From Methanocella_A sp963769045 (GTDB taxonomy: Archaea > Halobacteriota > Methanocellia > Methanocellales > Methanocellaceae), in NCBI GenBank assembly GCA_963769045.1, contig CAVYKK010000028.1, positions 124,001 to 188,000 of the forward strand: a stretch of 64,000 nt of DNA, in the 5' to 3' direction. A model generated the notes under the pieces. The model was not told where the DNA came from, ran no database searches, and was given only the letters and a program-made list of their open reading frames with translations. Shown in pieces: positions 15,992-25,870 of the stretch (position 1 is the stretch's first letter; each line of letters opens with the position of its first letter). The position numbers and the translations under genes were made by a program.

Positions 15992-17179
15992 TTAGAAGTC
16001 GGTCATTATACGATATTGATCAATCTCTTCCTTGTGCAGCGCCTCGAGGAATTCTCTCGAAACACCCTCGATATCCTTGGCGTTCGTAATTGCACGACCG
16101 ACCACGAGTATGTCCGCGCCGCCCTTGAGAGCGGTGGCTGCATTCTCCACCTTGACGCCGCCGGCTACTGCGACTAACAATTTCCTGCCGCCGGCCGCCT
16201 TCTTGATTTCCTGGATGTTGCCCCAGGCGTGCTCGGCTTTGCCCTCGGTGTCGATGCCGCGGTGCAGCTCGACGATGTCCGGCTTGACCTTGAGCGAGGC
16301 GATCAGCTTCGCGGGGTTGTCGACGTTCAGGGTGTCGATGATCGAGTAGATGCCGACCTTGCGGGCTTCCTCGATGAACTTCTCGATGGTGGCCACAGGT
16401 GCCAGCCCGGAGCAGACTACCGCGTCCGCCGTCGCATCTGCTGCCATGCGGGCCTCCAGGTTGCCGGTGTCCAGCGTCTTCAGGTCCGCGACAACGAATG
16501 CGTCCTTGCGGAGTTCCCTGATCTTGCTGATGACCGACAGGCCATACCGCTTGATCAGCGGGGTGCCTGCCTCGATGATGACGTGGTCGTTCTTGGGCAC
16601 GTTCTTCAGGACGCGCTCCACGACGCCCAGGTCGGGCGCGTCGATGGCGATCTGAAGGTAGGGTGCATCCCAGAGCCTGGTGATCTTGTATCCCATGATC
16701 GCGTGCACTCCCCGGTCCTTCTCGTATGTGACCTTGTCCACGGACGGGAACTTGTCCATCGCGCGGGTGAGCGCGAGCTTGGTCGCGCCGTAGTTGTACT
16801 TGTAGATCTTCACGGTGTCCTGGGCCTCAGGGTGAATGAAGACCGACGCAATAATAACTACATCCTCGCAGATATCCTTCGGCACCACGCCTTCCTCGAC
16901 CGCGTCCGCCACTGCCTTGGCGACGGCGGCCTGGGCGGGCCCGAAGATCTGGGCGATCTGTGCCATGCCCTTGACGGTCACTTTCGGCACGATGATGGTC
17001 GCGGGCTTCGGTATCAGGTTCGGCCGCACGACCGCGAGCAGGGGCGTGTGTCCCATGGATAATTGTGTTAAGCCGTTTGCAAAGGCCGTTCCCACCGGGC
17101 CTTCCTTATCGCCGATAAGGAGATCGACGTGGGCTACTTCGTTGCCCTCGCCTATGAGCGCTTCTCCGATCAGGTACAT
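15992..17179 (-). CDS. fae-hps: Bifunctional formaldehyde-activating enzyme/3-hexulose-6-phosphate synthase
   Basis: A 395-residue fusion. The Fae domain (about 1-165: HVDLLIGDKEGPVGTAFANG, GHTPLLAVVRPNLIPKP) condenses formaldehyde with tetrahydromethanopterin. The Hps domain (about 170-395: LQIAIDAPDLGVVERVLKN, EAGTPLIKRYG, VVADLKTLDTG, VAVAGGV and ADILVVGRAI) interconverts hexulose 6-phosphate with ribulose 5-phosphate plus formaldehyde. In methanogens lacking the oxidative pentose-phosphate pathway this fusion supplies ribulose 5-phosphate and returns the formaldehyde to the C1 carrier. Both domains look complete. It is strong support for a methanogen. Confidence 0.95.
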   Translation of the reverse strand: MYLIGEALIGEGNEVAHVDLLIGDKEGPVGTAFANGLTQLSMGHTPLLAVVRPNLIPKPATIIVPKVTVKGMAQIAQIFGPAQAAVAKAVADAVEEGVVPKDICEDVVIIASVFIHPEAQDTVKIYKYNYGATKLALTRAMDKFPSVDKVTYEKDRGVHAIMGYKITRLWDAPYLQIAIDAPDLGVVERVLKNVPKNDHVIIEAGTPLIKRYGLSVISKIRELRKDAFVVADLKTLDTGNLEARMAADATADAVVCSGLAPVATIEKFIEEARKVGIYSIIDTLNVDNPAKLIASLKVKPDIVELHRGIDTEGKAEHAWGNIQEIKKAAGGRKLLVAVAGGVKVENAATALKGGADILVVGRAITNAKDIEGVSREFLEALHKEEIDQYRIMTDF

Positions 17180-17325
17180 TAGTTCAACCTCATCTCGCCA
17201 CTATACGTTCTTTATTAATAACCGTTTGGGTGCGCGGCGGGTACACGAGAAAAAACGCGTGCAGGTGCGGTAATTCAACGATCATGCGGTTAGGTTTATG
17301 AGGCGATCGATCGTATGAGAACGGG

Positions 17326-17828
17326 ATGAGGCTGAAATTCCTGGCAGTGCTGGCAATGGTGGCAGCGGGGGTAGCCTGTAGCAATTGTTGTTGCTTGTAT
17401 TACTTGCCGCTCTCGATGCACTGGTACAACAACAGCTATGACGTCGCGCCGAACGTTACCATTGGCATAGACTTTGCAGACGACCGGGCCTAAGCCGGTC
17501 ACCATCCTCGATGCTGAATCGGATAAGATCAATATTTCCTTATACCATCCCCATCAACCCGGCCCCTCCCATATGGTGAACGATACCGGTGAAATAATCT
17601 ATTACCGCGTATGGTCGTTCGATAACGCCAATAATGCGGTAGCCGACCTGTACGTTGTATCTGCCGACGGGGCCGAATTATACTATCATGATTCTCCAGG
17701 GGTACGGGAATAATAGAGAGGTGGTGAACAGGTATAGCGGAGGCAACCTTACGTTATGGGTTAATGACCCGGCCTATAACCCCTATAATATGTTTAATGT
17801 GCCGGGCATGCAATGGATTGAGGAATAA
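17326..17828 (+). CDS. Secreted protein, interrupted by two frameshifts
   Basis: Three consecutive frames make one coherent protein of about 166 residues. Frame one, from the ATG at 17326, has a signal/lipoprotein-like N-terminus (MRLKFLAVLAMVAAGVACSN) and runs to FADD. Frame two continues GPKPVTILDAESDK to YYHDSPG. Frame three continues YGNNREVVNRYSGG to IEE and the TAA at 17828. One extra base near 17483-17487 (CCGGG) and one in GGGG at 17699-17702 explain both shifts, and removing both gives exactly 167 codons. The product would be an exported beta-rich protein; no family is recognised. Either two sequencing insertions or a decaying gene. Confidence 0.55.
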
Positions 17829-17999
17829 TCAAACGGTGATTCGCTTTGTCAGGCATAAGAAGATGAAAACGGGCAGGGCTCTCGTCGCATGCCAGGCTAT
17901 GACATTCGTGCGCGCGCGTGGCCGCCTGCTCGTCACCGGTTGAACATAGTTTTTCACAGGAGCGCCAGGACGTATGATAAATAAAGATTAAAAACAGTA

Positions 18000-18753
18000 T
18001 TAGAGCGCCATTATCGACTTCGCCAGCACGCCCTTCGCTTCCTCGCTCACGAAGTACCGCTTATATTTCCCGTCCTGCTCGAACCTGATCATCCTGTCCC
18101 GCAGGAAACCGCTCGATATGCCAGTGGATGCTGCTCTTGTCGAGCTGGAACTGTTCCGCAAGGTTGCTGTTGGTGATGCCCGGGTGCTCCATGATGGCCT
18201 GCAGCAGGTTGCGGCTGGTCTCGTTGCGCAGGTAGGAGATCGCGGCCTTGTCCATGTCACTGCCGCTCGCGCTCTTGAAGAGACGGGTGAATTTCCCCAT
18301 CCGCCGGAGCACGATCATGCCCTCGGCCTCGAGCATCTGGACGTGGTATTTCACCGTGCCGTTCTTCATCTGCTGCCGGGACGTGATCTCGGCGGGGGTG
18401 CAGCCGGGGTTCATCTGCACGTAGTTGAAGATCCGGTTCCGGTTCCGGTTGGCCAGCACGTTCTCGATCCGGCCGGCGGCGAACGGCAGGAACTTGATCA
18501 GCCCGAAGAGTATCAGCAGGCCGTCGAAGATCGACGCCACCTGTACCCACAGGGGCAGGTCCCACCAGGAAATGCCGGGGGCGTCTGTCGCGACCACGCC
18601 AGGGATGTCTTCAGGATGCACGGCCGGGGTGACGACATAGCCGCCGTGGCCGCTGAAGGCGTTAGAATAGATGCCTGCCGCGATCAGGGCGGTAAGAGCC
18701 ACGATCGCTATTGCCAGACCAATATACAGTTTTCGCATCGTATCACCTGTCAT
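18000..18753 (-). CDS. Membrane-anchored two-HTH regulator, frameshifted
   Basis: A close relative of the regulator at 46327-47064. It has an N-terminal membrane helix (about 10-30), a short outside loop, a second helix after WWDLPLWVQV (about 70-90), a first winged helix (MNPGCTPAEITSRQQMKNGT, VKYHVQMLEAEG) and a second one (HPGITNSNLAEQFQLDKSS, IHWHIERFL). The frame breaks at AAA 18106-18108; the second wing (MIRFEQDGKYKRYFVSEE) continues in another frame to a stop at 18000. Removing one base gives 251 codons. It lies 7 bases downstream of the exported-protein gene, an arrangement repeated at 46327-47516, so the pair is probably a functional unit: an outside protein plus a membrane-tethered one-component regulator. 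Confidence 0.7.
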
Positions 18754-18760
18754 CCGTCGA

Positions 18761-19892
18761 TCAATATGTCTTCACGTAATACGCGCCCGTCCCGTTGGCG
18801 CCCGTGTCAGTGACCTTCAGGGACCATTCGCCTGCCGCGACACCGGACGGATTGTCCACGTTCAGGTTGATCCGGTCGTCCTCTGTGCCGTCGGAGCTGT
18901 CGTCGTACGGGCCCAGCACGTGGCCGTCGGGCGTGTAGATGGTCAGCTTCAGCGGGTTGCTATCTTCACTCCACTTCAGGTCGACGTTGACCGACTTGAC
19001 GAGCATTCGAGATGTCGGCGCTGTGCCACTGCGTTTCCCCGGCGGAGATCGTGTCGGTGTACTGGCTGTCCTGTGCCGACTCGCTGTCAGTAAAGGTCAG
19101 GTTTGCCATGTCGACCGAGATGTTGCTATCCAGGACGTAATCGCCCGGGAAGGGCCATCCGGGCGGCAAAGGCATTCCTTCGCTGCCGTTGGCGCCAGGT
19201 ATCACGAGATGGGCCGTGAATGTGGTCGGGGGCATCTTCTCTCCCGGCCGCACAGCCTGCATGTTTTCCCACCGCATGTCGAACAGGTCGGGCTCTGCGC
19301 TGCCGTTCCTGAACATGGCGACCTTGCCGTCGAAGGACAATGCGCCAGGTTCATAGGCGGTCCTGTATATTTTGTGGGAGATCAATTTATCGATAAAATT
19401 TTTGCCCCGGAACAGGCCCGGGTCAGACGACGGTAGTCCCGGTAGCGCCGGTACTTTCATCGTTCCGTTCACGTAGACGACCATCGTCGAGTAGACCTGC
19501 TCCTGCCCCTCTTTGACAGTGACCTGACGTGTTGCGACCACCCCTGCGTCTGCCGGGATGCCTGCAAACTCGAAGCCTGCGGCCCGGACGTCCCCTGTCT
19601 CTCCGCCCGAAGTGCCGGGGATATCGGATGAGGCGGCCTCGCCCATGGGGCCTGTGAACAATGCGCCCGCTACAAGGCTGTCCGTGACCGCCATGCTGGC
19701 AGCGCTGAAGACGCCAAACGAGACGGCCCTGCCGGTATGCGGTGCTGAGAAAGTATTCCAGTGGAACTCATGTGTGAACTGTGCCACGTCGTTCTTTGCC
19801 GGGACATCGGCCTGCACGCGCCCCGGCGAGCCAGTGAACAGCGATGCGATCATCAGGACTAAAACAGCCATCGCCGTGGTTTTTTTAAGCAT
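18761..19892 (-). CDS. Exported protein with C-terminal beta domain, frameshifted
   Basis: It starts with a signal peptide (LKKTTAMAVLVLMIASLFTG, cleavage near VQA) and has about 250 residues of exported sequence. The C-terminal domain begins ISAGETQWHSADIS and then switches frame near 19003-19007 to MLVKSVNVDLKWSEDSNPLK, LTIYTPDGHVLGPYDD and DDRINLNVDNPSGVAAGEWS. The same domain, unbroken, forms most of the protein at 47061-47516 (TNWHSEIVSG, LKIYTPDGYTLGPYYD). Removing one base gives 377 codons. The domain resembles pre-peptidase/P-type beta-sandwiches (inference). The membrane-anchored regulator follows directly. Confidence 0.65.
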
Positions 19893-19915
19893 ATGCTGAG
19901 TAATATTAAGTGATT

Positions 19916-19957
19916 GATGTATATAAATCCATTCTGATCATATCGTCAAACTGACAA
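19916..19957 (-). promoter_or_regulatory. Promoter with adjoining inverted repeat
   Basis: Read leftward, GGATTTATATACATC (19916-19930) is a strong TATA element for the exported-protein gene starting at 19892. Just upstream of it, TCGTCAaacTGACAA (19943-19957) is a near-perfect inverted repeat, placed where a repressor or activator of the downstream regulator type could bind. Confidence 0.45.
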
Positions 19958-20164
19958 TAATATGGGCATTTTATCATTATTACTCATGATATTTCAACTG
20001 TATCGATAAATGAACGTGTAATCGAGCATGTTTTTTTGTTTTAATAGCCGAATCGTCCAACTGAAGCCATATCGTTGGATGATTTGGCCAGAATTGATAT
20101 ACTCCCGGGCGCTGACTCTCCCTGTGCAAGCACCAGATGACTAAAAAACAGGGGAGTGGCTTGT

Positions 20165-21076
20165 TTGATAAAGACAGATAATTTAACGAAAGCTTACGGG
20201 GGCGTAAAGGCCGTGGACTCGCTGTCGCTGGATGTCGGCAAGGGCGATGTCTTCGGCTTCCTCGGCCCCAACGGCTCCGGCAAAACGACGACCATCGGCA
20301 TGCTCGTAGGACTGATTGAGCCAACCTCAGGCAAGTGCTTAATTAATGGCGTCGACGTGACCCGCAACCCGCTGGAGGCCAAGAAGATCACGGGATACCT
20401 GCCAGACGGCATCGGGTTCTACCCCGGGCTGAACGCACGGCAGAACCTGAAATATTTCTCCCGCTTCTACGGGATGAGCGACAGTGATGCAGAGATGCGT
20501 ATCAAAGTGTTACTCGACTACGTGGGCCTCGGCGACGTGGAAAAGCCGACGGGGGGCTATTCCCGGGGCATGCGGCAGCGGCTCGGGCTGGCACAGGCGC
20601 TGCTCAACGATCCCCAGGTGGTCTTCATGGACGAGCCCACGAACGGCCTGGACCCCCAGGGCGTCGTGACATTCCGGAATATTATCAGGGACCTGGCGGC
20701 AAAGGGGAAGACCGTCTTTTTCTCGTCCCACATCCTGGAGGACGTCCAGCAGGTCAGCAATACCATCGGCGTCATTTCGAAGGGAAAGATGATCGCCCAG
20801 GGGACGACCGATGAGGTCCGCAGGAAGATGCAGAAGGACGACCTGATGACCATCATGATCAAGGTGGTCGGCACCATGCCGAAGCTGACCAGCCCTCAGA
20901 TCGTCAGCGCGGAGTACAATAACGGTAGCGCAGTCGTGAAGGCTAAGGGCGATATCCGGGACGCGATATCCGAAGAGCTTTTCCGGCAGAATGTGCGGGT
21001 GCACGAGCTGCGGGTGCTGGAGCGGTCCCTGGAAGATGTATTTCTGGAGACCGTCTACGGGGGTGCTTCCCAGTGA
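20165..21076 (+). CDS. ABC transporter ATP-binding protein (module 1)
   Basis: About 303 residues; the ATPase of an ABC-2-type transporter (CcmA/NosF-like). Walker A GPNGSGKTTT, signature YSRGMRQRLGL, Walker B VVFMDEPTNGLDP and switch His in FFSSHIL are all intact; a C-terminal extension of about 85 residues follows. TTG at 20165 is preferred to GTG at 20156, because AGGGGAG lies about 8 bases upstream and because it aligns with the related ATPase at 47989. It is the first gene of a three-gene operon (ATPase, permease, exported NEW3-type protein), and the permease frame overlaps its end by 4 bases. The substrate is unknown. Confidence 0.9.
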   Translation: MIKTDNLTKAYGGVKAVDSLSLDVGKGDVFGFLGPNGSGKTTTIGMLVGLIEPTSGKCLINGVDVTRNPLEAKKITGYLPDGIGFYPGLNARQNLKYFSRFYGMSDSDAEMRIKVLLDYVGLGDVEKPTGGYSRGMRQRLGLAQALLNDPQVVFMDEPTNGLDPQGVVTFRNIIRDLAAKGKTVFFSSHILEDVQQVSNTIGVISKGKMIAQGTTDEVRRKMQKDDLMTIMIKVVGTMPKLTSPQIVSAEYNNGSAVVKAKGDIRDAISEELFRQNVRVHELRVLERSLEDVFLETVYGGASQ

Positions 21077-22170
21077 GGCCGGAGTTCATCGTCGCGTCGA
21101 AAGAGTTCCGGGACTACATGGCCAGCAAGCGGTTTTTACTGCTGTTCGGCCTGCTGGGGCTGCTCTCGATCATCAGCGCCGTGGCGGGCATCGCCAACTA
21201 CAACAGCGACCTGGCGACTTACAACAGCAACCTCCAGCAGGCGGGGACTGCGGTCGGCGGCATGAAGTTCTTCGTCGCGATGCCGTCAATCCTGGAGATC
21301 TTCAATTCCTACGGCTCGTACATCGCCTCCTTCGGCATGCTCCTCGCCCTCTCGATGGGCTTCGACATGATCTCCAGGGAAAAGGAGGAGGGGACGCTCA
21401 AGATCCTGCTCACCCACCCCGTGTTCCGGGACCAGGTGATCAACGGCAAAATCATAGGCGCGGCAGCGATGATGATTATCGTGCTGCTGTCCACCTTCCT
21501 GGCCATCGTGGCGATCATGCTGTTCTTCAGCATCATCCCTGCGGGCGACGACATCATCCGGCTATGTGCGTTCTTCGTCGCCGTGGTGCTGTTCCTCATG
21601 GCATACCTGGCCATATCTGTGGCGGCCTCGACCGTTGCGAAGAACTCGTCGATGGCGATATTGATCGCGATTGCCATCGTCCTGGTGGGCGCGGTCATCC
21701 CGAACATTTCCACCACGGTGGCAGACACGGTGCTCGGCTCGGCGCCGCAGATGACGATCGTGGCCCCGGGCAACACGACGACAACCGCGGTCCCGGGTGG
21801 CATGGTCAGCACGTCAATTTTCTTCACAGAAGGAAGTAACGGCACCAAACAGCAGGGCACGCCGATGCAGATCAATCCGGCGTACACGGACTACTATAAC
21901 AAACACAACCAGATCACCGGGCTCCTGAACATCCTGTCGCCCAGCCAGGACTTCTCGACGATCTCCGAGGTCATCAACGGCCGGCTGTCCAGCGTGGCAT
22001 CCCTCAGCCAGGGCGGCGCCCGGGGAGAATTCCGGATGGCGGATGGTAAGACTGCATCGATCTGGGAGTCCCTGTCGTCAGTGTGGATGAACTTCCTGGC
22101 GCTGATCGTAATGATCATACTGGGGTTCGGCATATCCTACGCTAAGTTCGTGAGGGAGGATGTCCGATGA
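21073..22170 (+). CDS. ABC-2 type transporter permease (module 1)
   Basis: A 365-residue permease starting with GTG inside the end of the ATPase gene. Helices: one near residues 20-42, a long outside loop, then a cluster of four or five helices (about 90-230), a second outside region of about 110 residues (APGNTTTTAVPGG onward) and a last helix near 335-358. The motif ISREKEEGTLKILLTHPVFR is the cytoplasmic coupling segment typical of NosY-like permeases (COG1277). It overlaps the next gene by 4 bases. It probably forms the membrane pore as a dimer. Confidence 0.88.
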   Translation: MRPEFIVASKEFRDYMASKRFLLLFGLLGLLSIISAVAGIANYNSDLATYNSNLQQAGTAVGGMKFFVAMPSILEIFNSYGSYIASFGMLLALSMGFDMISREKEEGTLKILLTHPVFRDQVINGKIIGAAAMMIIVLLSTFLAIVAIMLFFSIIPAGDDIIRLCAFFVAVVLFLMAYLAISVAASTVAKNSSMAILIAIAIVLVGAVIPNISTTVADTVLGSAPQMTIVAPGNTTTTAVPGGMVSTSIFFTEGSNGTKQQGTPMQINPAYTDYYNKHNQITGLLNILSPSQDFSTISEVINGRLSSVASLSQGGARGEFRMADGKTASIWESLSSVWMNFLALIVMIILGFGISYAKFVREDVR

Positions 22171-23588
22171 GCATCCGCCGCCTGCTATTTTTCCTGGCGG
22201 CCGCCCTCGTGGCCGCCATACTGCTGCCGGCCGTCTCGACGGCCGACACCGGGTACACGTCCGCGTTCTCGGGCTACGTTAACAGCGGTGACATCAAGTC
22301 GGTGAACGGGTGCAACATCGTCTTCACCATCAACCCCAACTCATCGGCGATAAACCTACAGATACAGAGCTACGACCACTCGGCGGAAAACTACACCATG
22401 GGCCAGGGCGATGCGTTTTACTACTGGGACGAGCTGCTGATCACAATCGTGCAGGTGGACAGTAATGCCAGCAAGGCTTATGTGGATATCTCGAAGCCCG
22501 CCGCGACAGCCACCGCGACGCCGACCGGCACAAAGGTCTACTGCGACACCCCGGGCCAGCTGGCGCTGGGGGGCGACACCGTGATCTTCCCGATTGTCAT
22601 CCAGAACTACGACGGCGATCACACCTACACGCTGTCGGCTTCTGCCGACGCGGGCTGGAGTACGAAATACCAGTATAACAACAAGGATATCTACGAAATC
22701 TTCGTGCCCCAGGGGCAGTCGAGGACGGTCAACCTGGTTGTCGAGACGGCATATACTTCAGGGATTGGCACAAAGTCGATCACCGCTAAGGTCGATAGCA
22801 ACAGCCTGGGCCTTTCGGCCAGGATCACGAGCGTCAACAGCTCGGCCGACGTGTCGGCCAAAGTCGGCACAGTCATCGCGTCCATAGGCAGCAGCGCGAG
22901 CTTCGACCTCAACCTGCAGAACCTGCAGGCGCAGGACAATGACTATAAGCTGTCGGTGACCGGGCTGCCGGACGGCTGGTACTATCGGTACAAAGAGTCT
23001 GCTCAGGGCACAAGCGAGATGGCCGAGGCTATCGTCCCGGCCGGCTCGACCAAAAGCATCGTACTGGAAGTCGTGCCGCTGCTGAGCGCCACGGAAGGAG
23101 ACTATCCGTTCACGGCCATTGTGGCCACGCCTGACGGCGTGAACATCACGAAGGACCTGACGGTCCGCCTCAAGGGGAGCGTCAGCATGTCGGTGGCCAG
23201 TGATCAGCTTGCTTACGACGCCAAACCCGGCGAGACACTCAGCTACAAGGTCTATGTGACCAACGACGGCAAGGGCGAGGCGCTGACCGACGTATACGCA
23301 GAAGTGAGCGCGCCTACGGGATGGACCGTTAGCTCGGAACCCACGAGCATCACCAGCATCAAGGCGGGAGAGACCCAGGCATTCACCATATCGGTGGTGC
23401 CCCCGGCGAACATCGTCGCCAGCGACTACAGCGTGGAGGTCAACATAAAGAGTGATCAGCAACAGTCATCCCAGACGTACCGGATCACCATCACGACCAG
23501 CTCGCTCATTCCCTACATTGGCGGCGGCGTTGTCCTGCTGGTTGTCGGCGGCCTGCTATTCGTGTACAGAAAATATGGGCGAAGGTAA
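22167..23588 (+). CDS. Exported NEW3/CARDB-type protein with C-terminal anchor (module 1)
   Basis: A 473-residue protein with signal peptide (about 1-26), an N-terminal outside domain, three immunoglobulin-like NEW3 (alpha-galactosidase NPCBM-associated) repeats each beginning near a LGGDTVIFPI or AKVGTVIASIGSS type strand, with the hallmark TGLPDGWYYRYKE, and a C-terminal membrane helix (about 448-467) ending RKYGRR. COG1470-like. Its partner in module 2 (25867-27297) is a clear paralogue, and a third is at 48927-50268. As the last gene of an ABC operon, it is probably the outside part of the transporter, comparable in position to NosD of NosDFY systems (inference). Confidence 0.85.
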   Translation: MSIRRLLFFLAAALVAAILLPAVSTADTGYTSAFSGYVNSGDIKSVNGCNIVFTINPNSSAINLQIQSYDHSAENYTMGQGDAFYYWDELLITIVQVDSNASKAYVDISKPAATATATPTGTKVYCDTPGQLALGGDTVIFPIVIQNYDGDHTYTLSASADAGWSTKYQYNNKDIYEIFVPQGQSRTVNLVVETAYTSGIGTKSITAKVDSNSLGLSARITSVNSSADVSAKVGTVIASIGSSASFDLNLQNLQAQDNDYKLSVTGLPDGWYYRYKESAQGTSEMAEAIVPAGSTKSIVLEVVPLLSATEGDYPFTAIVATPDGVNITKDLTVRLKGSVSMSVASDQLAYDAKPGETLSYKVYVTNDGKGEALTDVYAEVSAPTGWTVSSEPTSITSIKAGETQAFTISVVPPANIVASDYSVEVNIKSDQQQSSQTYRITITTSSLIPYIGGGVVLLVVGGLLFVYRKYGRR

Positions 23589-23610
23589 CTCCCGCTTCGC
23601 CGCTTTTTTA
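23578..23610 (+). terminator. Hairpin and T-run at the end of ABC module 1
   Basis: GGCGAAG (23578-23584) and CTTCGCC (23595-23601) form a stem over the stop codon, followed by TTTTTT. The T-run is a plausible archaeal terminator and separates the two modules. Confidence 0.6.
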
Positions 23611-23745
23611 TGCCGGCGATCGCCGGGCAAATCATTATGGCACAGACGCCCGTGCTATTAACATTTCGTGACAGAGCCTATTTATAACCTGATCTTCATC
23701 GATCTCCATTAGCTTACGCCTGCAGGCTAAGATGAGGCTGTATAT

Positions 23746-24669
23746 ATGACAGATGAGCAACAGCCCTCGCTCTTGAGGGCGGAAGGACTGACCAAGGACT
23801 ATGACGGGACCAGGGTTGTAGACTCCGTCGACATCGAGGTCAGGGGTGGAGAAATATTCGGTTTCCTCGGGCCCAACGGCGCGGGCAAGACCACTACTAT
23901 CAATATGATGGCCGGGCTGATAGAGCCCACCTCCGGGCGGTGCCTGATCAAAGGCATCGATGCGATCAGGAAGCCGATCGAGGCGAAACGCATCATCGGA
24001 TACCTGCCCGACGGTATCGGGTTCTACGGGAACCTGAACGCGAAGCAGAACCTGACATACCTTTCTAAGTTCTACGATATCAAGGATGCCGGGAACCGGA
24101 TCGACGAGCTGATCAAGTACGTGGGGCTCGACGGCGTTAAAGTGCCCGTAGGCAAGTACTCGCGGGGCATGAGACAGCGGCTGGGGCTTGCTCTCGCGCT
24201 TATCAACGACCCCGAAGTGATTTTCATGGACGAGCCGACCAACGGCCTGGACCCGGAGGGCGTCATCCTGTTCCGGAAGATAGCCAGGGAGCAGGCCGCG
24301 AACGGGAAAGCCATCGTGCTGTCCACCCACGCGCTCGAGGAGGTCGGCCAGCTCTGCAGCGCCTTCGGCATCATCCAGAAGGGGAAGCTGACGGTGAAAG
24401 GTAGCATGGATGACCTCCGGAATGGCCTGCGCAGCGATGGCCACGTACATATAAAAGTGCGCACGTCCGGTGCATTGCCCGAACTGCATACGCCGGGTAT
24501 CGTGAGCGCTGTCTACAGGGGCGGCGAAGCGGATATCGTGGCCAGCGGGGACATCACCGACCGCATTGCCACGGACCTGTGTGCCAGTCACATTGCCGTG
24601 CGGGAGTTGCGGGTAATGGGAACCTCGCTGGAGGACCTCTTCATGCAGACTGTGTATGGAGGTGTGTAA
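23746..24669 (+). CDS. ABC transporter ATP-binding protein (module 2)
   Basis: A 307-residue paralogue of the module 1 ATPase with the full set of motifs: Walker A GPNGAGKTTT, the Q-loop region following GYLPDGIGFYGNLNAKQNL, signature YSRGMRQRLGLA, Walker B VIFMDEPTNGLDPEG and switch His in LSTHAL. It has the same C-terminal extension ending RVMGTSLEDLFMQTVYGGV. It is the first gene of a repeat of the three-gene order ATPase-permease-exported protein. The tandem arrangement and similar lengths indicate a duplication of the whole module. Confidence 0.9.
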   Translation: MTDEQQPSLLRAEGLTKDYDGTRVVDSVDIEVRGGEIFGFLGPNGAGKTTTINMMAGLIEPTSGRCLIKGIDAIRKPIEAKRIIGYLPDGIGFYGNLNAKQNLTYLSKFYDIKDAGNRIDELIKYVGLDGVKVPVGKYSRGMRQRLGLALALINDPEVIFMDEPTNGLDPEGVILFRKIAREQAANGKAIVLSTHALEEVGQLCSAFGIIQKGKLTVKGSMDDLRNGLRSDGHVHIKVRTSGALPELHTPGIVSAVYRGGEADIVASGDITDRIATDLCASHIAVRELRVMGTSLEDLFMQTVYGGV

Positions 24670-24670
24670 C

Positions 24671-25870
24671 ATGGCAGGCATGCTTACAGTCGCAGAAAAG
24701 GAGATCAGGGACATCTTCACCGGAAAACGCTTCCTGATCCTCATGGGGATCATGCTGCTCCTGGTGCTCGTCGGCATCGTCTCCGGGATGCAGAGCTATA
24801 ACACCCAGCTGGACCAGTACAAGGCCCAGCAGGACCGTCAGTCACAGGACCCGGGTTTCCAGCAGATGGTCCAGCAGCAACAGAAGCAGATCGAGGACAT
24901 GAAGGCCCGTGGCGAGAGCCAGGAGAACATCGACATGGCGCAGGCCAGCCTGGACAACATGGTCAGCCCTCCCATGCCGGGCTTCCTGAACTTCTTCTAC
25001 CAGTTCTACCTGGCGTTCAACTACGTCGGCGTGATGCTGGCGATCATCATGGGCGCCGACCTGGTATCCGGCGAGAGGGAGTCGGGGACGCTCCGGCTGC
25101 TGCTGACCCGTCCCACGTACCGCGACAGCGTGATCAACGGGAAGGCGCTGGCAGGCATCGTCGTGATTGCCATTATACTCGCCGGGTCGTTCCTGATCAC
25201 CATGGCCGTGCTGCTGATGTCGCAGATCGTGCCGTCGGGGGACGATCTGAACCGGATCATCGCGTTCTTCCTGGTCACGCTGCTCTTCATGGTGGCGGTC
25301 TTCGCCGTATCGCTGCTGGTGTCGACCTTCAGCAAGACGTCCAGGTCGGCCATCCTCCTGATGCTGGGCCTTTTCGTGTTCATGATGGTCATGCCTGGCG
25401 CCGTCAACACGGTCTCTGGCCTGGCCATGGGGCCGATGCCACAGTCGCCGCAGCCACCCATTATGCCGATGCAGCAATACACGCCGCCGCCGATGGATGC
25501 CAACGGGACCTTCATCGCGACGCCGGTGCCCACGTTGAGCCCGGAGATGCAGGCGTACCAGGAAGCCCAGTGGAAGTACCAGAACGACTCGATAAACTAT
25601 TTCAAGACGCAGCAGCAGATCAGCGACCTGGCGACGCTCGTCTCGCCGATTGACTCTTACAGCCGGCTGACCAACGTGATGCTCAACAAGCAGAAGCCCT
25701 GGAACCCGTCGGATATGTACGGCAACAGCTGGATGTTCAACCAGCAGAAGCAGCTGACGCTCTTCGAGTCGCTGCAGTACCAGTGGGCCAACCTGATCGA
25801 GCTGCTGGTCGTCATACTGGCGGCCTTCGGCATCTCGTATATGGCCTTCATGAGGTCGGATGTAGCATGA
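24671..25870 (+). CDS. ABC-2 type transporter permease (module 2)
   Basis: About 399 residues from the ATG at 24671, which has GGAGGTG 6 bases upstream (a start at 24656 would overlap the ATPase needlessly). Helix near residues 20-40, then a Gln-rich outside loop (QQQQKQIEDMKARGESQENI), a block of helices from about 115 to 245 with the VSGERESGTLRLLLTRPTYR coupling segment, a Pro/Met-rich outside loop (PQSPQPPIMPMQQYTPPPM) and a last helix near 370-392. It is longer than the module 1 permease, mainly in the outside loops. It ends in ATGA, shared with the next gene. Confidence 0.88.
   Translation: MAGMLTVAEKEIRDIFTGKRFLILMGIMLLLVLVGIVSGMQSYNTQLDQYKAQQDRQSQDPGFQQMVQQQQKQIEDMKARGESQENIDMAQASLDNMVSPPMPGFLNFFYQFYLAFNYVGVMLAIIMGADLVSGERESGTLRLLLTRPTYRDSVINGKALAGIVVIAIILAGSFLITMAVLLMSQIVPSGDDLNRIIAFFLVTLLFMVAVFAVSLLVSTFSKTSRSAILLMLGLFVFMMVMPGAVNTVSGLAMGPMPQSPQPPIMPMQQYTPPPMDANGTFIATPVPTLSPEMQAYQEAQWKYQNDSINYFKTQQQISDLATLVSPIDSYSRLTNVMLNKQKPWNPSDMYGNSWMFNQQKQLTLFESLQYQWANLIELLVVILAAFGISYMAFMRSDVA

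Noticed and set aside
16229..17062. Long rightward reading frame opposite fae-hps
   Set aside because: It is the antisense shadow of a highly conserved enzyme; its Asp/Val/Leu/Gly-rich translation has no domain features.
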